Positions 1 to 7,171 of a stretch of 25,815 bases of DNA are shown here, one piece after another (position 1 is the stretch's first letter; every line of letters begins with the position of its first letter). A model generated the notes under the pieces. It was not told the origin of the DNA, ran no database searches, and saw only the letters and a program-made list of their open reading frames with translations. The translations under genes were made by a program, and so were the position numbers. The stretch is taken from assembly GCA_964577255.1 (NCBI GenBank), contig CAZNYM010000025.1:1-25815 (forward strand), given 5' to 3'. Origin of the DNA: Micavibrio_C sp964577255. GTDB taxonomy: Bacteria; Pseudomonadota; Alphaproteobacteria; Micavibrionales; Micavibrionaceae.

Positions 1-47
1 TTGGGGTCGTAGTCGTGAGAAACGATGGTGCTGTTCGCTGAATCCAT
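1..47 (-). CDS. N-terminus of a gene running off the left edge, possibly DksA/TraR family
   Basis: A minus-strand frame starts with ATG at 47 and leaves the window after about 15 codons, reading MDSANSTIVSHDYDP. The reverse-strand leader contains AAGAGG about 8 bases before the ATG, a good ribosome binding site, so the start is credible. DksA-type RNA polymerase-binding proteins of alphaproteobacteria often begin with a short variable segment followed by a D-Y-x-P stretch, and dksA can lie beside fliX. The identification therefore rests on a short motif and on context, and the zinc finger that would prove it lies outside the window. Another small protein is possible. Confidence 0.35.
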   Translation of the reverse strand, partial: MDSANSTIVSHDYDP

Positions 48-135
48 GCCGTCAACCTCTTGACATAAAAAAATATCGAAAATGTCTAGGCAATATAGGA
101 AGTGTAGCCGGACAGGGCAAGGAGGTTTTCGGCCC

Positions 136-570
136 TCAGCCGCGCTTATCCAGCGCCCGGGCCATCTTGGCGATCTCTATCCGGGCGCGCAGGTCGATTT
201 CGTCCAGAAGCGCGTGCAGGCGCGGATCGACAACCTTTTCGCGGTGAGACGCCACGACGTCGGCGATACCGATCACGTGCCCGACCGTCAGGGTGCCGGT
301 GAGAAGCCCGGCGCGGATCCCCTCGAGCTGGTCGAGAAGACTGCCGGCCCGTTCTTTCATGCGTTGGCGCGCGGCGCGGGCGGTCGGATCCTCGGCCGCC
401 TGGGCCGCCAGCAGCGCATCGATGCTGGCTATGTTATGCGCGGCGCCGGCCGGCGCGGCCGCATCGGTGCCGCCGGTAACCAGATCGCTAAAACCGCCTG
501 TCCCGGCAACTCCGCCCTTTTTCTTGGCGGGCCCGGAGGCAGTGGCGCGTGAGGGACCTTCGATCTTCAT
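136..570 (-). CDS. fliX: FliX, flagellar assembly regulator (class II)
   Basis: The 144-residue product begins MKIEGPSRATASG, the usual FliX N-terminus (MKI-GPS). A Gly/Ala-rich linker follows, then a C-terminal helical half with LLDQLEGIRAGLLTG and a final segment rich in R-I-E-I-A-K-M. In Caulobacter, FliX couples basal-body assembly to the activity of the sigma-54 activator FlbD, and a matching flbD lies in this window near 22385. The frame stays open upstream to 684, but homology begins at 570, so I start there. No clear Shine-Dalgarno sequence is present; a TATAAT hexamer ends exactly 6 bases before the ATG, which suggests a leaderless mRNA. The gene is divergent from flgI. Confidence 0.9.
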   Translation of the reverse strand: MKIEGPSRATASGPAKKKGGVAGTGGFSDLVTGGTDAAAPAGAAHNIASIDALLAAQAAEDPTARAARQRMKERAGSLLDQLEGIRAGLLTGTLTVGHVIGIADVVASHREKVVDPRLHALLDEIDLRARIEIAKMARALDKRG

Positions 571-576
571 CCTTAT

Positions 577-582
577 ATTATA
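577..582 (-). promoter_or_regulatory. Candidate -10 box of a leaderless fliX promoter
   Basis: On the minus strand a perfect TATAAT lies at 577-582, followed by six bases (ATAAGG) and the fliX ATG. A start of transcription 6-7 bases after a -10 box would fall on the ATG itself. No convincing -35 hexamer is visible at 16-18 bases spacing. The six bases could instead act as an overly close ribosome site. Confidence 0.4.
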
Positions 583-725
583 AGCCCGCTGGCCGGGCTT
601 GCTCAGGGGAATTTTTTGCCGCGCCGGGCTTGATTTTCCCTGGCTTACCGCCTGCCCGCAGGGCCGGCCGGTACCATACAACAACTAACCTGTTGATAAT
701 AATAACAAAAAATCCCCACAGCAGA

Positions 726-741
726 TGGCACGGTCTTCGCA
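726..741 (+). promoter_or_regulatory. Sigma-54 (-24/-12) promoter for the flgI operon
   Basis: TGGCACG-GTCT-TCGCA matches the RpoN consensus TGGCACG-N4-TTGCW at all positions but one (TCGC for TTGC), and the GG and GC doublets have the required 10-base spacing. The predicted transcription start is near 752, just before the flgI ribosome site. It fits activation by the FlbD-like protein encoded in this window. Confidence 0.75.
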
Positions 742-762
742 AGAACTCTCACGAGGGGACAA

Positions 763-1926
763 GTGTTCCCGCGAGAAAATTATGGGAAAAATGTGATGGC
801 TGTGCCGCTCAAACATACCCTGAAGACCCTGGCCTTGCTCGGCCTGACGCTCCTGGCTTTTTCCGGGCCGGCGCTGGCGAACACCACGCGCATCAAGGAT
901 ATCGTCGACATCGAAGGCATCCGCGAGAACCAGCTGGTCGGCTACGGCCTGGTGGTGGGGCTCAACGGCACGGGCGACAGCCTCAAGAACTCGCCCTTCA
1001 CCGAGCAGAGCCTGATCGCGATGCTCGAGCGCCTGGGCGTCAACATCCGCGGCAAGAACCTCAAAACCGGCAACGTCGCCGCGGTGATGGTCACGGCCGT
1101 GCTGCCGCCCTTTATCAATCAGGGTTCCAAGATCGACGTCAGCATCTCCGCCCTGGGCGACGCCAAAAGCCTGCAGGGCGGCACGCTGCTGGTCACGCCC
1201 CTTCTGGGCGCGGACGGCGAAGCCTACGCCGTGGCGCAGGGCCCCCTCACGATTTCCGGTTTCGCCGTCGAAGGCGATGCCGCCACCTTCATCCGCAACA
1301 TCCCCACGAGCGGTCGCATTCCCGAGGGCGCGATCATCGAGCGTGAAGTTCCCTACAAGCTTGAAAACCAGAACCAGGTGCGCCTGGCGCTGAAGAACCC
1401 CGATTTTACCACCGCGCGCCGCATCGCCCGCGCCATCAGCGGCTTCCTCTCCAGCCCCGCCGCCGTGGCCGAGAACGCTTCCAGCATCAAGATCACGCGC
1501 CCCTCTTCCTATAAAGGCTCGATCGTCGACCTGATCACCGATATCGAACAGCTGCCGATCCAGCCCGACCAGGTCGCCCGCGTGGTGATCGACGAGCGCA
1601 GCGGCGTGATCGTGATGGGATCGGATGTGCGCATCAGCACCATCGCCATCGCTCAGGGCAACCTGACGATCAAGATCACCGAAACCCCGCAGGTATCGCA
1701 GCCCAACCCCTTCGCCGAGCAGGGCACCACCGTGGTGGTGCCGCGCACGGACATCAACGTCAATTCGGGCGACGACGTGCGCCTGGGCATCCTCGATACC
1801 GGGGTGACGCTGCAGGATCTTGTTACCGGTCTCAACAAACTCGGCATTTCGCCGCGCGACACCATCACCATCCTGCAGGCCATCAAGGCGGCGGGCGCGC
1901 TGCAGGCCGATATCCAGACGATGTAA
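763..1926 (+). CDS. flgI: FlgI, flagellar P-ring protein
   Basis: The product forms the P ring around the distal rod in the peptidoglycan layer. A Sec signal is visible, with K-H-T-L-K followed by a hydrophobic run and a cleavage site near ALA-NTT. The mature protein starts RIKDIVDIEGIRENQLVGYG and continues with GLVVGLNGTGDS, both hallmarks of FlgI. The C-terminal region contains TGVTLQDLVTGLNKLGISPRD, also typical. The length (387 residues) is normal. The start is uncertain: GTG at 763 has GAGGGG at 753-758 and would give a long n-region, while ATG at 796 gives a compact signal peptide (MAVPLKHTLK) with a poor ribosome site. It is the first gene of a six-gene rod/hook operon. Confidence 0.95.
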   Translation: MFPRENYGKNVMAVPLKHTLKTLALLGLTLLAFSGPALANTTRIKDIVDIEGIRENQLVGYGLVVGLNGTGDSLKNSPFTEQSLIAMLERLGVNIRGKNLKTGNVAAVMVTAVLPPFINQGSKIDVSISALGDAKSLQGGTLLVTPLLGADGEAYAVAQGPLTISGFAVEGDAATFIRNIPTSGRIPEGAIIEREVPYKLENQNQVRLALKNPDFTTARRIARAISGFLSSPAAVAENASSIKITRPSSYKGSIVDLITDIEQLPIQPDQVARVVIDERSGVIVMGSDVRISTIAIAQGNLTIKITETPQVSQPNPFAEQGTTVVVPRTDINVNSGDDVRLGILDTGVTLQDLVTGLNKLGISPRDTITILQAIKAAGALQADIQTM

Positions 1927-1939
1927 GGGGCATGAAAAC

Positions 1940-2254
1940 ATGATCGACAGCACCGCGCCCCTGACAATCCTGCCCCCGCCCGGCAAAGCCGCCCTCAAAA
2001 GCGTGCCCAACCTGGCGGCTATTGAGGAAGCGGCAGATGAATTCGAGTCCGTGTTCGTGGCGGAGATGCTCAAGCCGATGTTCGAAGGGATCGAAACCGA
2101 TCCAATGTTCGGCGGCGGGCGCGGCGAGGATGTCTTCCGCGGCCTGATGATTGAGGAATACGGCAAGAAAATCAGCGAAAGTGGCGGGCTGGGCCTCGCG
2201 TCTTTCGTCCGGGCGGAACTGATCCGCCTGCAAGAGGAAAGCGCCCGCACTTAA
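1940..2254 (+). CDS. flgJ: Rod-binding protein, FlgJ N-terminal/CheL type
   Basis: This 104-residue protein contains the rod-binding core of FlgJ (AADEFESVFVAEMLKPM, then GRGEDVFRGLMIEEYGKKI) and ends shortly after. It has no C-terminal muramidase domain, so it is the single-domain form common in alphaproteobacteria and sometimes named CheL. It should act as a rod cap or chaperone in the periplasm. The ATG at 1940 follows AAGGGG at 1925-1930 at good spacing and lies 13 bases after the flgI stop; the frame extends upstream only inside flgI. Without the glucosaminidase domain, peptidoglycan cutting must come from a separate enzyme not seen here. Confidence 0.88.
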   Translation: MIDSTAPLTILPPPGKAALKSVPNLAAIEEAADEFESVFVAEMLKPMFEGIETDPMFGGGRGEDVFRGLMIEEYGKKISESGGLGLASFVRAELIRLQEESART

Positions 2255-2278
2255 CAAGCAAGCATGAGGGAAAAGCAA

Positions 2279-2758
2279 ATGAGCACCGAAGCGAAGATCA
2301 ACGAATTCAGCATCACCCTGTCCCAGGACCCCGCCCGGGCAATCCAGGAGATGATGGACACCATCGACGCCCTGCGCCAGCTTTACGACCAGGAAACGGC
2401 AGCTTTGAAGGCCGGGGACTCGCAGGCCTTCTTCACCCTGCAGGATAAAAAGATCGCCGCTGCCCGCCGCTATCATGACGGCGCCACCCAGATCGCCGGC
2501 CGCCGCGAGGAATTCGCCGGTCTTCAGAGCCCGCTCAAGGACAAACTGACGGCAAGCGAGAAGGAATTCAAAGCCGCGACCGACAGCAATATCGCCGCGC
2601 TCGAGCGCATGACCCGTGCGGTCAAGCGTCTGAACGAACGCATCATGCGCGCCACCCGCGACGCCGCGCTCAAGGACCGCGTCAATCTTTACAGCAACAA
2701 AGGCAGCATCAGGCAAAGCGACCGCCTGATCTCCACCGGCCTGAACGAATCCGCCTGA
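2279..2758 (+). CDS. FlgN-like flagellar export chaperone (tentative)
   Basis: The 159-residue product is almost entirely helical in appearance and rich in charged residues. Features include IQEMMDTIDALRQLYDQETAA near the N-terminus, a central ALKAGDSQAFFTLQDKK segment, and a basic C-terminus with ERIMRATRDAA. Short coiled-coil proteins with an LxxLyxxEtxAL pattern followed by D-x-x-a-f-x-x-l-q-x-x-K are typical of FlgN-type chaperones for hook-associated proteins. Its position between flgJ and fliK supports an export role. ATG at 2279 is preferred over ATG at 2264 because GAGGG (2266-2270) lies 8 bases before it. No residue proves FlgN, so an uncharacterised flagellar coiled-coil protein is the alternative. 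Confidence 0.5.
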   Translation: MSTEAKINEFSITLSQDPARAIQEMMDTIDALRQLYDQETAALKAGDSQAFFTLQDKKIAAARRYHDGATQIAGRREEFAGLQSPLKDKLTASEKEFKAATDSNIAALERMTRAVKRLNERIMRATRDAALKDRVNLYSNKGSIRQSDRLISTGLNESA

Positions 2759-2771
2759 TAAGGACGAAACC

Positions 2772-4472
2772 ATGATCGAAAGCTCTGTGAACGCTCTCAT
2801 GACTCCCAAGGCCGCCGGCGGCCAGCCCGCGGCCCTGCAGGGCCAGGCCTTGGCGGGCGCGCCCGGCGGGCTGTTCGCGGGTGTAGCCGGGCTCAATTTC
2901 ATGGATCTGATCTTCGCCCGGCTGAACGCCGAGGCGCAGAACGGCAATATCGGCGGCAAGCCGCAGAGCGCCCTGTCGGCGGGCGTCGCTTCCCTGTTCA
3001 AAACGCCGCAGCACAAGATCATCGGCGCCGAGGATCCGGCGCTCGCGGACATGCCGCTTGAAACTCTGATGGCGGGCGTGCCGCAACTGCCCGCCGAAAC
3101 CGACCCGGTAATGCTGGAAAGCGACGCACTGACGGTCGTCGATCTGCCCGCCGATATCCTTATGCCCGCGTCCGCCGACCCGCAGGCGACGCCGCTTGAA
3201 GCTGCCGTCAACGATGTTCTGCAGGCGCTGCTGGCCGGCCTGCCCGCCGACTCGCGCGTAGTGGCGGTAAAAATCACCCCCGGTCAGGTCAACCGCATCC
3301 TGAAAGCGCAGGGTCAGGAACTGGCAACCTATCCCCCCGGCCTGATCGGCACCAACTTGACGCCGGAAAAACTGACCGAAATCATCAGCCAGATCGAGAA
3401 ACTCCAGAAGGCGGGCCAGGATGTCTATGCCCTGGGTGTGATCAAGATCGTGCCACCTGAAACACCGGCCGACAGCCGCCAGGCCTTCATGCCTTTCACC
3501 TTGGTAACGGCGCAAAACATCGCCCAGAATCCCGATGAAGACACCGGCAATGAAGACGAGACAAGCACCGACAATTCCCTGATCGGCATTCTCAATGCCT
3601 TGATGAGCAATATGGTCGCGCCCGTCACGGCACCGGAACCGCTGAACAAAGCCGCGGCACTCACCCCTGGCCTGCCCGCGCCTGGCATGGATGAAGCGGC
3701 CGATGCCGCCCTGCCACCTGTCCCCGCAAACGCCATCGAAAGCTTCGATAACGTTATGGACCAGCTCAAAGCTTCCGTCACCGACAAGCCCGAAGCCGCC
3801 CTGGCCGCGGTGAAAGCCGATAAATCCGACAATAAAGCCGCCGCGCCGCACATCATCCAGCACCCCTTTGCCGCCAGCGGCAGCGTCGACAGCTGGAGCG
3901 CCTGGCAGGACACCTTCCCTGAGGGCCTTGACTGGATGGCCACGGGCATCGGCCAGCGCGGCATCGGCATGAACGGCACGGCGGCGATGGCTTCGCTGGT
4001 TACGCACACACAGCACGCGACCGCGCCGCACCCAGCCACGCAGATGGTGGCGGCCTCGATCAGCCGCCTGGCCACCGCCGGCGAGAACAAGGTTTTCTCC
4101 CTGAAGCTCGACCCGCCGGAACTGGGGCGCATCGAGATCCGCATGACCTTCGGCAAGGACAAGACCCTCGATACCCGCCTGGTGGTCGAGAAACCCGAGA
4201 CCTGGATGATGCTGCAGCGCGATTCCCACGCGCTGGAACGCGCGATGCAGGATTCGGGCATCTCCACCGACAGCCTGAATCTGAGTTTCGAGCTTGCCCA
4301 GCACCATGAAAACGCTTTCGCCGGCGGCGAACAGCGTAACGGACAAAACTCCCCCGATACAGGCGCGGATCCGTCCGCCGCCGTGACGGAAGAACTGGAA
4401 ATCATTGAAACAAGCATGACCTGGTATGTCGATCCCGCGACCGGCCGCCAGCGTTATGACCTGGTTGTATAA
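2772..4472 (+). CDS. fliK: FliK, flagellar hook-length control protein
   Basis: The 566-residue product has the FliK layout: a long Ala/Pro-rich, poorly conserved N-terminal ruler and a compact C-terminal domain. The C-terminal part (about residues 425-515) contains the diagnostic FSLKLDPPELGRIEIRM, followed by a DSHALERAMQDSGI helix. FliK is exported during hook growth and switches the export gate from hook to filament substrates. AGGA at 2761-2764 supports ATG 2772, 13 bases after the preceding stop. The position directly before flgD and flgE matches its job. Large frames open on the opposite strand here are GC-driven shadows. Confidence 0.92.
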   Translation: MIESSVNALMTPKAAGGQPAALQGQALAGAPGGLFAGVAGLNFMDLIFARLNAEAQNGNIGGKPQSALSAGVASLFKTPQHKIIGAEDPALADMPLETLMAGVPQLPAETDPVMLESDALTVVDLPADILMPASADPQATPLEAAVNDVLQALLAGLPADSRVVAVKITPGQVNRILKAQGQELATYPPGLIGTNLTPEKLTEIISQIEKLQKAGQDVYALGVIKIVPPETPADSRQAFMPFTLVTAQNIAQNPDEDTGNEDETSTDNSLIGILNALMSNMVAPVTAPEPLNKAAALTPGLPAPGMDEAADAALPPVPANAIESFDNVMDQLKASVTDKPEAALAAVKADKSDNKAAAPHIIQHPFAASGSVDSWSAWQDTFPEGLDWMATGIGQRGIGMNGTAAMASLVTHTQHATAPHPATQMVAASISRLATAGENKVFSLKLDPPELGRIEIRMTFGKDKTLDTRLVVEKPETWMMLQRDSHALERAMQDSGISTDSLNLSFELAQHHENAFAGGEQRNGQNSPDTGADPSAAVTEELEIIETSMTWYVDPATGRQRYDLVV

Positions 4473-4486
4473 AGGAGACGGATAAG

Positions 4487-5221
4487 ATGGTCAGCGACGT
4501 AACCCTCAGCGGCACGCTCAGCGATGTGCAGAAGACCCAAAGCCAATCCGTCAAGCTGGCGGAGGATTTCGACGACTTCCTCACGCTTCTGACGACGCAG
4601 CTCAAAAACCAGGACCCCCTGAACCCGATGGACTCGACCGAGTTCACCAACCAGCTCGTCCAGTTCAGCCAGGTCGAGCAAGCCATCAATACCAACCAGA
4701 AACTGAACGACATGCTGAGCCTGCAGCTCGCCAGCATCGCCAGCGTGGCGCTGGGCTATGTCGGCATGGATGTCAGTTACCGCAGCGCCGACCTCAATTT
4801 CGATGGCGAAACCCCGGTCAAGATCAGCTACGCCCTGAGCGAGGCCGCCACGCAGGCGAAGATCTCCATCCTCGATGAAGCCGGACAGGTTGTGTTTTCC
4901 ACCGATGGCGGTCGCGCCGCCGGACGCAACGACTTCACCTGGGACGGGCGCACCAATAACGGCACGCCGGCGCCGGACGGCACCTACAGCGTGCGCGTGG
5001 CGGCGATTAACGGCGAAGGCAAGTCGCTTGAGACTTCGACCGTCGTCACCGGCCGCGTGCGCGGCATCGAGTCACAGGACGGCGTTATCTACCTGCTGAT
5101 CGGTGATCGCGCCGTGGCCATCAATGCCGTCATTAACGCCAGCGTTCCCGAGGAAACGGCCGAAGCGCCGGTTCCGCCCGATGAGGAAGATCCCGATGAC
5201 ACGACAGGAGGCACAGCATGA
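4487..5221 (+). CDS. flgD: FlgD, hook-capping (scaffold) protein
   Basis: FlgD caps the growing hook and is needed for FlgE polymerisation. The N-terminal export region holds the family signature DFLTLLTTQLKNQDPLNPMD followed by STEFTNQLVQFSQVEQA. The C-terminal half has the FlgD Ig-like/tudor fold motifs: a W-D-G-R-T-N-N-G turn and P-A-P-D-G-T-Y-S-V-R-V. The length of 244 residues is normal. A strong AAAGGAG (4471-4477) precedes ATG 4487. The acidic, Pro-rich tail (VPPDEEDPDD) is a small extension. The stop overlaps the ATG of a 10-codon frame that carries its own AGGAGG site. Confidence 0.95.
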   Translation: MVSDVTLSGTLSDVQKTQSQSVKLAEDFDDFLTLLTTQLKNQDPLNPMDSTEFTNQLVQFSQVEQAINTNQKLNDMLSLQLASIASVALGYVGMDVSYRSADLNFDGETPVKISYALSEAATQAKISILDEAGQVVFSTDGGRAAGRNDFTWDGRTNNGTPAPDGTYSVRVAAINGEGKSLETSTVVTGRVRGIESQDGVIYLLIGDRAVAINAVINASVPEETAEAPVPPDEEDPDDTTGGTA

Positions 5222-5250
5222 AGCAAAACCCCCGCCTACCCCGTCGTTAA
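5218..5250 (+). CDS. 10-codon mini-ORF between flgD and flgE
   Basis: ATG at 5218 overlaps the flgD stop (ATGA) and is preceded by a perfect AGGAGG about 6 bases upstream. It reads MKQNPRLPRR and stops at TAA 5250, 37 bases before flgE. The strong ribosome site and stop-start coupling suggest that it is translated, but ten residues give no family. It could be a coupling peptide that keeps ribosomes moving toward flgE, the remnant of a deleted gene, or chance. Confidence 0.3.
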   Translation: MKQNPRLPRR

Positions 5251-5287
5251 CTCTATTGCAAAGTTTCAAATCTGAAAGGAGATAAAA

Positions 5288-7006
5288 ATGAGTTTGTTTG
5301 GTTCGCTTTACACCGGTGTGTCCGGCCTGAACGCCCAGTCGCAGTCCACGGCTATGATCGCCAACAACATCGCCAACGTGAATACCGTGGGCTTTAAGCG
5401 CTCGGAAGCTTCGTTCTTCAGCCTGGTCACCTCCGAGGGCCGCGCCACACGCTACTCTCCGGGCACCGTCGCCGTCGAACGGATCCAGCGCGTCAACCAG
5501 CAGGGGCCGATCCAGCAGACCGGTTCCGCCACCGATGCCGCCATTTCCGGAAACGGTTTCTTCACGGTCAAACGCGAAGATTCCGATACGCAGGAATTTC
5601 TGTACACCCGTAGCGGCTCTTTCAGTGAGGATGCACGCGGCCTGCTGCGCAATACGGCCGGTTTCGTGCTCTACGCTTGGCCGCTCGATGCCGAAGGCAA
5701 TCTGCCGGCCAACCAGGGCGACCTGGCCTCGCTGGTCCCGGCCGACGTCGCTTTTCTGGGCGGCCTGACTCGCCCGACCTCGGCCGCCGAGATCGCCCTG
5801 AACCTCGACTCGACCGAAGTCGATGAAACTCTGGCCAACGCCGTCACAGGCCCGGCCAATTTCACCCGCGGCTTGACGGTTTACGACTCACTCGGTTCGG
5901 GCCAGGTTCTGACCCTTGAATTCACCAAGGTCTTCGGCCCACACGCCGCAGCCAATGGCGGTATTTCCGACCTGACCGCCACATCGAACCTGGTCAACGA
6001 TCTTGGCCTGACCTCGGCCAGCCAGTTCAGCCTGTCGGTCGACGGCGGTGCCGCACGCGTTTACGATATTAACGCAGCGGCGGGCGGTAACGTGGTAGTC
6101 ACGACCATCGACGACATTATTGACGACATCAACAACAACGTCGCCGGCGCCTCTGCTTATCTCGGCAACGACGGCGAACTGGTGGTCATCCGCGATGCTT
6201 TCTCGGCCGGTACCGAAACCATCACTCTGGCCAACGTTACCGGCACGCCGCTGACGGGCCTTGGCCTGACGGCGGGCGTCTATACCTCCAACAACCTGAA
6301 CAACGCCACCTACGCCAACGGTGCGTTCGGCAACACGCCGCCTTACAGTGCGGAGGCATTCCCGTCCTTCCAGTATCTGCCGGGCGACGCGAATTACAAC
6401 GAGCGCGGCTGGTGGCAGATGGAGATTATCCATCCTGACGGCAGCGTGTTCACCCGCGGGCTGATCAACTTCAACGGCGATGGCAGCCTCAACGCCCTGC
6501 CCGATAACGATGGCGAAGTCGATATCGAACTGAGCCAGATCGACTGGGGCAATGGTTCTGATCCGCAGAACATTGAGTTGAACGTCGAACGCTTCAGTCA
6601 GTTCGCCGGCAACTATGATGTGATCTCCTCAGATCAGAACGGCGCCGAACTTGGTCTCAGGACCGGCGTGGAATTGACCCGTGAAGGTTTCATCGTCGCC
6701 CGCTTCTCGAACGGCGCTTCGGCACAGCTCTATAAAGTGCCGCTGGTTACCTTCGCCAACGCCAACGGCTTAAGCGAGGTTTCCGGTACCGCCTACTCGG
6801 AAAACGAGGAATCGGGCGAGGAAAACCTGCGTGAAGCCGGGGAAGGCGGCGCCGGGTTCCTGGAATCCTCGACCATCGAGACATCCAACGTCGACCTGGC
6901 CGATGAATTCGCCAAGCTGATCGTCAGCCAGCGCGCCTTCTCGGCCAATACCAAGGTCATCAACACCGTCGACCAGATGACGGAGGACCTGCTGCGTCTA
7001 AGATAA
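5288..7006 (+). CDS. flgE: FlgE, flagellar hook protein
   Basis: FlgE is the structural subunit of the hook. The N-terminus has the rod/hook family motif (SLYTGVSGLNAQSQS, then IANNIANVNTVGFKRS), followed by a G-N-G-F-F-T-V motif, and the C-terminus has the matching coiled-coil (EFAKLIVSQRAFSANTKVI, then TVDQMTEDLLRL). The product is 572 residues, longer than enteric FlgE (about 400). The extra length lies in the middle, where about residues 230-330 look like a flagellin/hook IN module (SQFSLSVDGGAARVYDI, DDIIDDINNN, NDGELVVI). AAAGGAG lies just before ATG 5288. The gene is last in its operon, followed by a terminator at 7115-7157. Confidence 0.95.
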   Translation: MSLFGSLYTGVSGLNAQSQSTAMIANNIANVNTVGFKRSEASFFSLVTSEGRATRYSPGTVAVERIQRVNQQGPIQQTGSATDAAISGNGFFTVKREDSDTQEFLYTRSGSFSEDARGLLRNTAGFVLYAWPLDAEGNLPANQGDLASLVPADVAFLGGLTRPTSAAEIALNLDSTEVDETLANAVTGPANFTRGLTVYDSLGSGQVLTLEFTKVFGPHAAANGGISDLTATSNLVNDLGLTSASQFSLSVDGGAARVYDINAAAGGNVVVTTIDDIIDDINNNVAGASAYLGNDGELVVIRDAFSAGTETITLANVTGTPLTGLGLTAGVYTSNNLNNATYANGAFGNTPPYSAEAFPSFQYLPGDANYNERGWWQMEIIHPDGSVFTRGLINFNGDGSLNALPDNDGEVDIELSQIDWGNGSDPQNIELNVERFSQFAGNYDVISSDQNGAELGLRTGVELTREGFIVARFSNGASAQLYKVPLVTFANANGLSEVSGTAYSENEESGEENLREAGEGGAGFLESSTIETSNVDLADEFAKLIVSQRAFSANTKVINTVDQMTEDLLRLR

Positions 7007-7114
7007 CCGTGACGCGCGGTAGCTAAGTTTGCGGCCGCACCGCCCTGAAAGCTCCGGCAGGAGGGGTGGCGGTAGAATACCCGGCAGGCAGAAGTCTGAC
7101 GATGCAAGCCGCTC

Positions 7115-7157
7115 AACGCGCCGGAAGGTTCGCGCCTTCCGGCGCGTTACTTTTTTC
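7115..7157 (+). terminator. Rho-independent terminator after flgE
   Basis: A perfect 14-base-pair stem (AACGCGCCGGAAGG / CCTTCCGGCGCGTT) with a 6-base loop (TTCGCG) is followed by AC and six T. It ends the flgI-flgE operon. It stands only 15 bases before the next start codon, so the downstream gene needs its own promoter overlapping this element. Confidence 0.93.
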
Positions 7158-7159
7158 TT

Positions 7160-7165
7160 TATAGT
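7160..7165 (+). promoter_or_regulatory. Candidate -10 box giving a leaderless methyltransferase mRNA
   Basis: TATAGT at 7160-7165 is followed by six bases (GAGACC) and ATG 7172, the same geometry as before fliX. The promoter would have to overlap the 3' side of the flgE terminator. No good -35 is visible. GTGAG is the only, poor, ribosome-site candidate. Confidence 0.35.
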
Positions 7166-7171
7166 GAGACC

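Noticed and set aside
606..621. Possible second sigma-54 element (AGGGGAATTTTTTGCC) before flgI
   Set aside because: The spacing and TTGC fit, but the -24 half (GGGGA) departs too far from TGGCA, and a much better site lies at 726.
549..1346. 265-codon plus-strand frame across the fliX-flgI interval
   Set aside because: Wrong frame relative to flgI; the Arg/His/Gly-rich product does not resemble a protein family.
685..2250. 521-codon open frame on the minus strand opposite flgI and flgJ
   Set aside because: It lies antisense to clear flgI and rod-binding genes, has low-complexity Arg/Gly/Asp composition and no recognisable motif; GC-rich third positions produce such frames.
1883..4346. Long minus-strand open frames of 464 and 545 codons opposite flgN-like and fliK
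   Set aside because: Antisense shadows of well-supported genes with proper ribosome sites; no domains visible.
7007..7114. Two CCGGCAGG direct repeats (7054 and 7081) after flgE
   Set aside because: Eight-base repeats in GC-rich DNA 27 bases apart are expected by chance; no structure supports a function.
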